5,177 nucleotides of DNA, from assembly GCA_051747405.1 (NCBI GenBank), contig JBNJGC010000171.1:1-5177 (forward strand), given 5' to 3'. Source of the stretch: JAPHTQ01 sp051747405 (GTDB taxonomy: Bacteria > Pseudomonadota > Gammaproteobacteria > Thiohalomonadales > Thiohalomonadaceae). This document shows positions 3,913 to 5,177 of the stretch, piece by piece (within the stretch, counting starts at the first letter, position 1; the number at the start of each line of letters is the position of its first letter). Position numbers and translations under genes: made by a program. The notes beneath the pieces were generated by a model, which was not told where the DNA came from, did no database searches, and worked only from the letters and a program-made list of their open reading frames with translations.

Positions 3913-5177
3913 GTGAAGAGCTCAGCTTTGTCACGCAAGCACGCAACGGTTTCCAACAAGGTCGCTGCCCGGCAGCGCGCTCGCCGATCGGCTGCAGCAG
4001 CACTGCCCGGCTTGGCACCACTGACCACTGCAATCCTCTCAGTGCTGGGGAGCCAAGTGGCCCACGCCTCCGGCACGGTGATTGCCCCCGATGGACGGAC
4101 CGATACCCAGGTAGATCGCCAGGGCGGCGCCCACGATGTCCACACCAATACCCGCAGTGGTGCCAACGCCTTTAACTCTTTCTACCACTTTAAGGTTCAG
4201 CGTAGCGATACGGTCAACCTCCACCTCGCCCCTACCGATGAAAATCTGATAAATCTGGTAAGGAATAGCCGGGTGATGATCGACGGCAACCTCAACAGTA
4301 TCAAGGACGGCAAGCTGGGGGCCGGTAATGTGGTGTTTGCCGACCCCCACGGTTTCGTTGTCGGGAGCTCCGGTGTGGTCAACGTGGGTAGTATGATGGT
4401 CTCTACCCCTACGGCGCAGTTCATGGATCGTGTTATCGATGGGGATGGCAACATCGATCAGGTCGCCGTGGCGCAGCTGCTCGGCGGGGAGGCGCCGCAG
4501 ACCGACGCGATGGTATCGGTACAGGGCACCATCAACGTGGGCGATGCGATCCGCCTGGCCGGCGGCAGCGTTGAGGTGGAGGGGGAGATCCGCGCCGGTG
4601 CAGCGGCGCACCAGGCGGTCTTTGACGGCTCGGTCAATACCGACGGCCTGGAGGATGGCTCCGCCATGGTGGTCGATGGCGGCACCATCAGCATCGTTGG
4701 GGATAGTGCCGCCAGCGTGGCCGGTACGCTGGACGTATCGGGCGGTGACGGCCAAGGTGGTGGTGTCACCGTTACCGCCGGTGAGAGCGTCAAGGTGACC
4801 GAAACCGCTCGTGTGGAGGCCTCCGGCGGCGCTGGTGGCGGGACGGTGGTCATCGGTGGTGAGAGCGTTGAGGAGGCTGCAGGGAAGACGGCTATCGCCG
4901 ACGGAGCGCAGGTGAGTGCCGATGCCACGGAAGCGGGCGATGGCGGTCAGGTCTATGCCATCGGTCGGGAGGGGATGGACTTCTCCGGCCAGATCAGCGC
5001 CCGAGGTGGCCGTGAGTCGGGTGACGGCGGTTTCGTCGAGGTCTCCGCCGATAGCGGGCTTTTGCTGCGTGGCCAGGTGGATCTGGGGGCCGAGGCGGGC
5101 CGGACCGGTTCGCTGCTTATCGACCCGGCGCAGTTGAACATTGTCGAGGGTGGTGCCGACGACAGTACGGCAGATGC
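3913..5177 (+). CDS. Filamentous-hemagglutinin-like adhesin (LktA-type TpsA exoprotein), N-terminal part
   Basis: 421 codons are open to the right edge with no stop, so the gene is truncated. I choose GTG 3913-3915 because GGGAG (3901-3905) precedes it by seven bases; an in-frame ATG at 3856 lacks a good ribosome site. Residues 1-52 form a long signal peptide: a very basic n-region (K2, R8, K9, K16, R20, R22, R24, R25), a hydrophobic stretch (35-50) and a likely cut after VAHA (49-52). Residues 53 to about 165 resemble the two-partner-secretion domain: NAFNSFYHF (85-93), NLINLV (111-116), NSIKDGKLG (128-136), then VVFADPHGFVVGSSGVVNVG (140-159), equivalent to the NPNG-containing segment of FHA. 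NSIKDGK and the NAFNSF start point to the leukotoxin LktA family. From about 200 on come glycine-rich beta-helix repeats (SGGDGQGGGV, GGAGGGTVVIGG, DGGFVEVSA) and GRTGSLLIDPAQLNIVEGG (396-414). Such proteins are exported by a TpsB outer-membrane partner, which is not in view. Role in attachment is inferred from the family. Confidence 0.88.
   Translation, partial: MKSSALSRKHATVSNKVAARQRARRSAAAALPGLAPLTTAILSVLGSQVAHASGTVIAPDGRTDTQVDRQGGAHDVHTNTRSGANAFNSFYHFKVQRSDTVNLHLAPTDENLINLVRNSRVMIDGNLNSIKDGKLGAGNVVFADPHGFVVGSSGVVNVGSMMVSTPTAQFMDRVIDGDGNIDQVAVAQLLGGEAPQTDAMVSVQGTINVGDAIRLAGGSVEVEGEIRAGAAAHQAVFDGSVNTDGLEDGSAMVVDGGTISIVGDSAASVAGTLDVSGGDGQGGGVTVTAGESVKVTETARVEASGGAGGGTVVIGGESVEEAAGKTAIADGAQVSADATEAGDGGQVYAIGREGMDFSGQISARGGRESGDGGFVEVSADSGLLLRGQVDLGAEAGRTGSLLIDPAQLNIVEGGADDSTAD

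Noticed and set aside
4039..4755. Long minus-strand ORF (238 codons) opposite the adhesin
   Set aside because: It is the antisense shadow of the adhesin reading frame; the plus strand shows a signal peptide, TPS motifs and repeats.
4458..4928. Minus-strand ORF (156 codons) rich in Ser, Pro and Thr
   Set aside because: A second antisense shadow of the glycine-rich adhesin repeats.

Overview
The window is from a high-GC bacterium, most likely a proteobacterium and plausibly a gammaproteobacterium. This rests on gene content (a TRAP DctQ/DctM pair, an outer-membrane lipoprotein, a TpsA-type adhesin) and on DnaA-box sequences; nothing in the sequence fixes the genus. A run of 100 N at 2987-3086 is an assembly gap, so linkage between the left and right halves depends on scaffolding.

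Left part (1-2911, all minus strand). Read in the direction of transcription, it begins with dctQ (GTG start at 2911). After 2 bases comes dctM (ATG at 2363, not a longer upstream start). Together they form the membrane part of a TRAP transporter whose periplasmic binding protein is not in view. After a 167-base spacer with a GC-rich stem-loop comes a complete 267-residue lipoprotein of CsgG-like character, probably its own transcription unit.

Middle (2912-3912, about 1 kb, no confident protein gene). It contains the gap, flanked by GGCAGGG motifs, and then a striking cluster of DnaA boxes. One perfect TTATGCACA lies at 3201-3209. A facing pair TTATCCACA / TGTGGATAA lies at 3394-3416, with two one-mismatch boxes beside it. 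A 35-base stretch that is 80% A/T (3291-3325) lies between them. This looks like a replication origin or other DnaA-binding locus, although no dnaA, dnaN, mnmG, rep or par gene is in the window. Further right come a dyad at 3429-3445, an uninformative stretch, and an AT-rich promoter region (3721-3790).

Right part (3794-5177, plus strand). A predicted sigma-70-type promoter leads into a leader of about 120 nt with a hairpin and a 15-codon ORF that has a good ribosome site. Next is the amino-terminal part (421 codons, no stop before the window edge) of a large secreted filamentous-hemagglutinin-like adhesin resembling the leukotoxin LktA family. It has a long basic signal peptide, a two-partner-secretion domain and glycine-rich beta-helix repeats. 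The adhesin is the longest plus-strand coding region and is cut by the right edge.

The TRAP operon and the adhesin diverge from the DnaA-box region, an arrangement compatible with an origin but not proof of one. No functional link among the lipoprotein, the transporter and the adhesin can be shown from this sequence.
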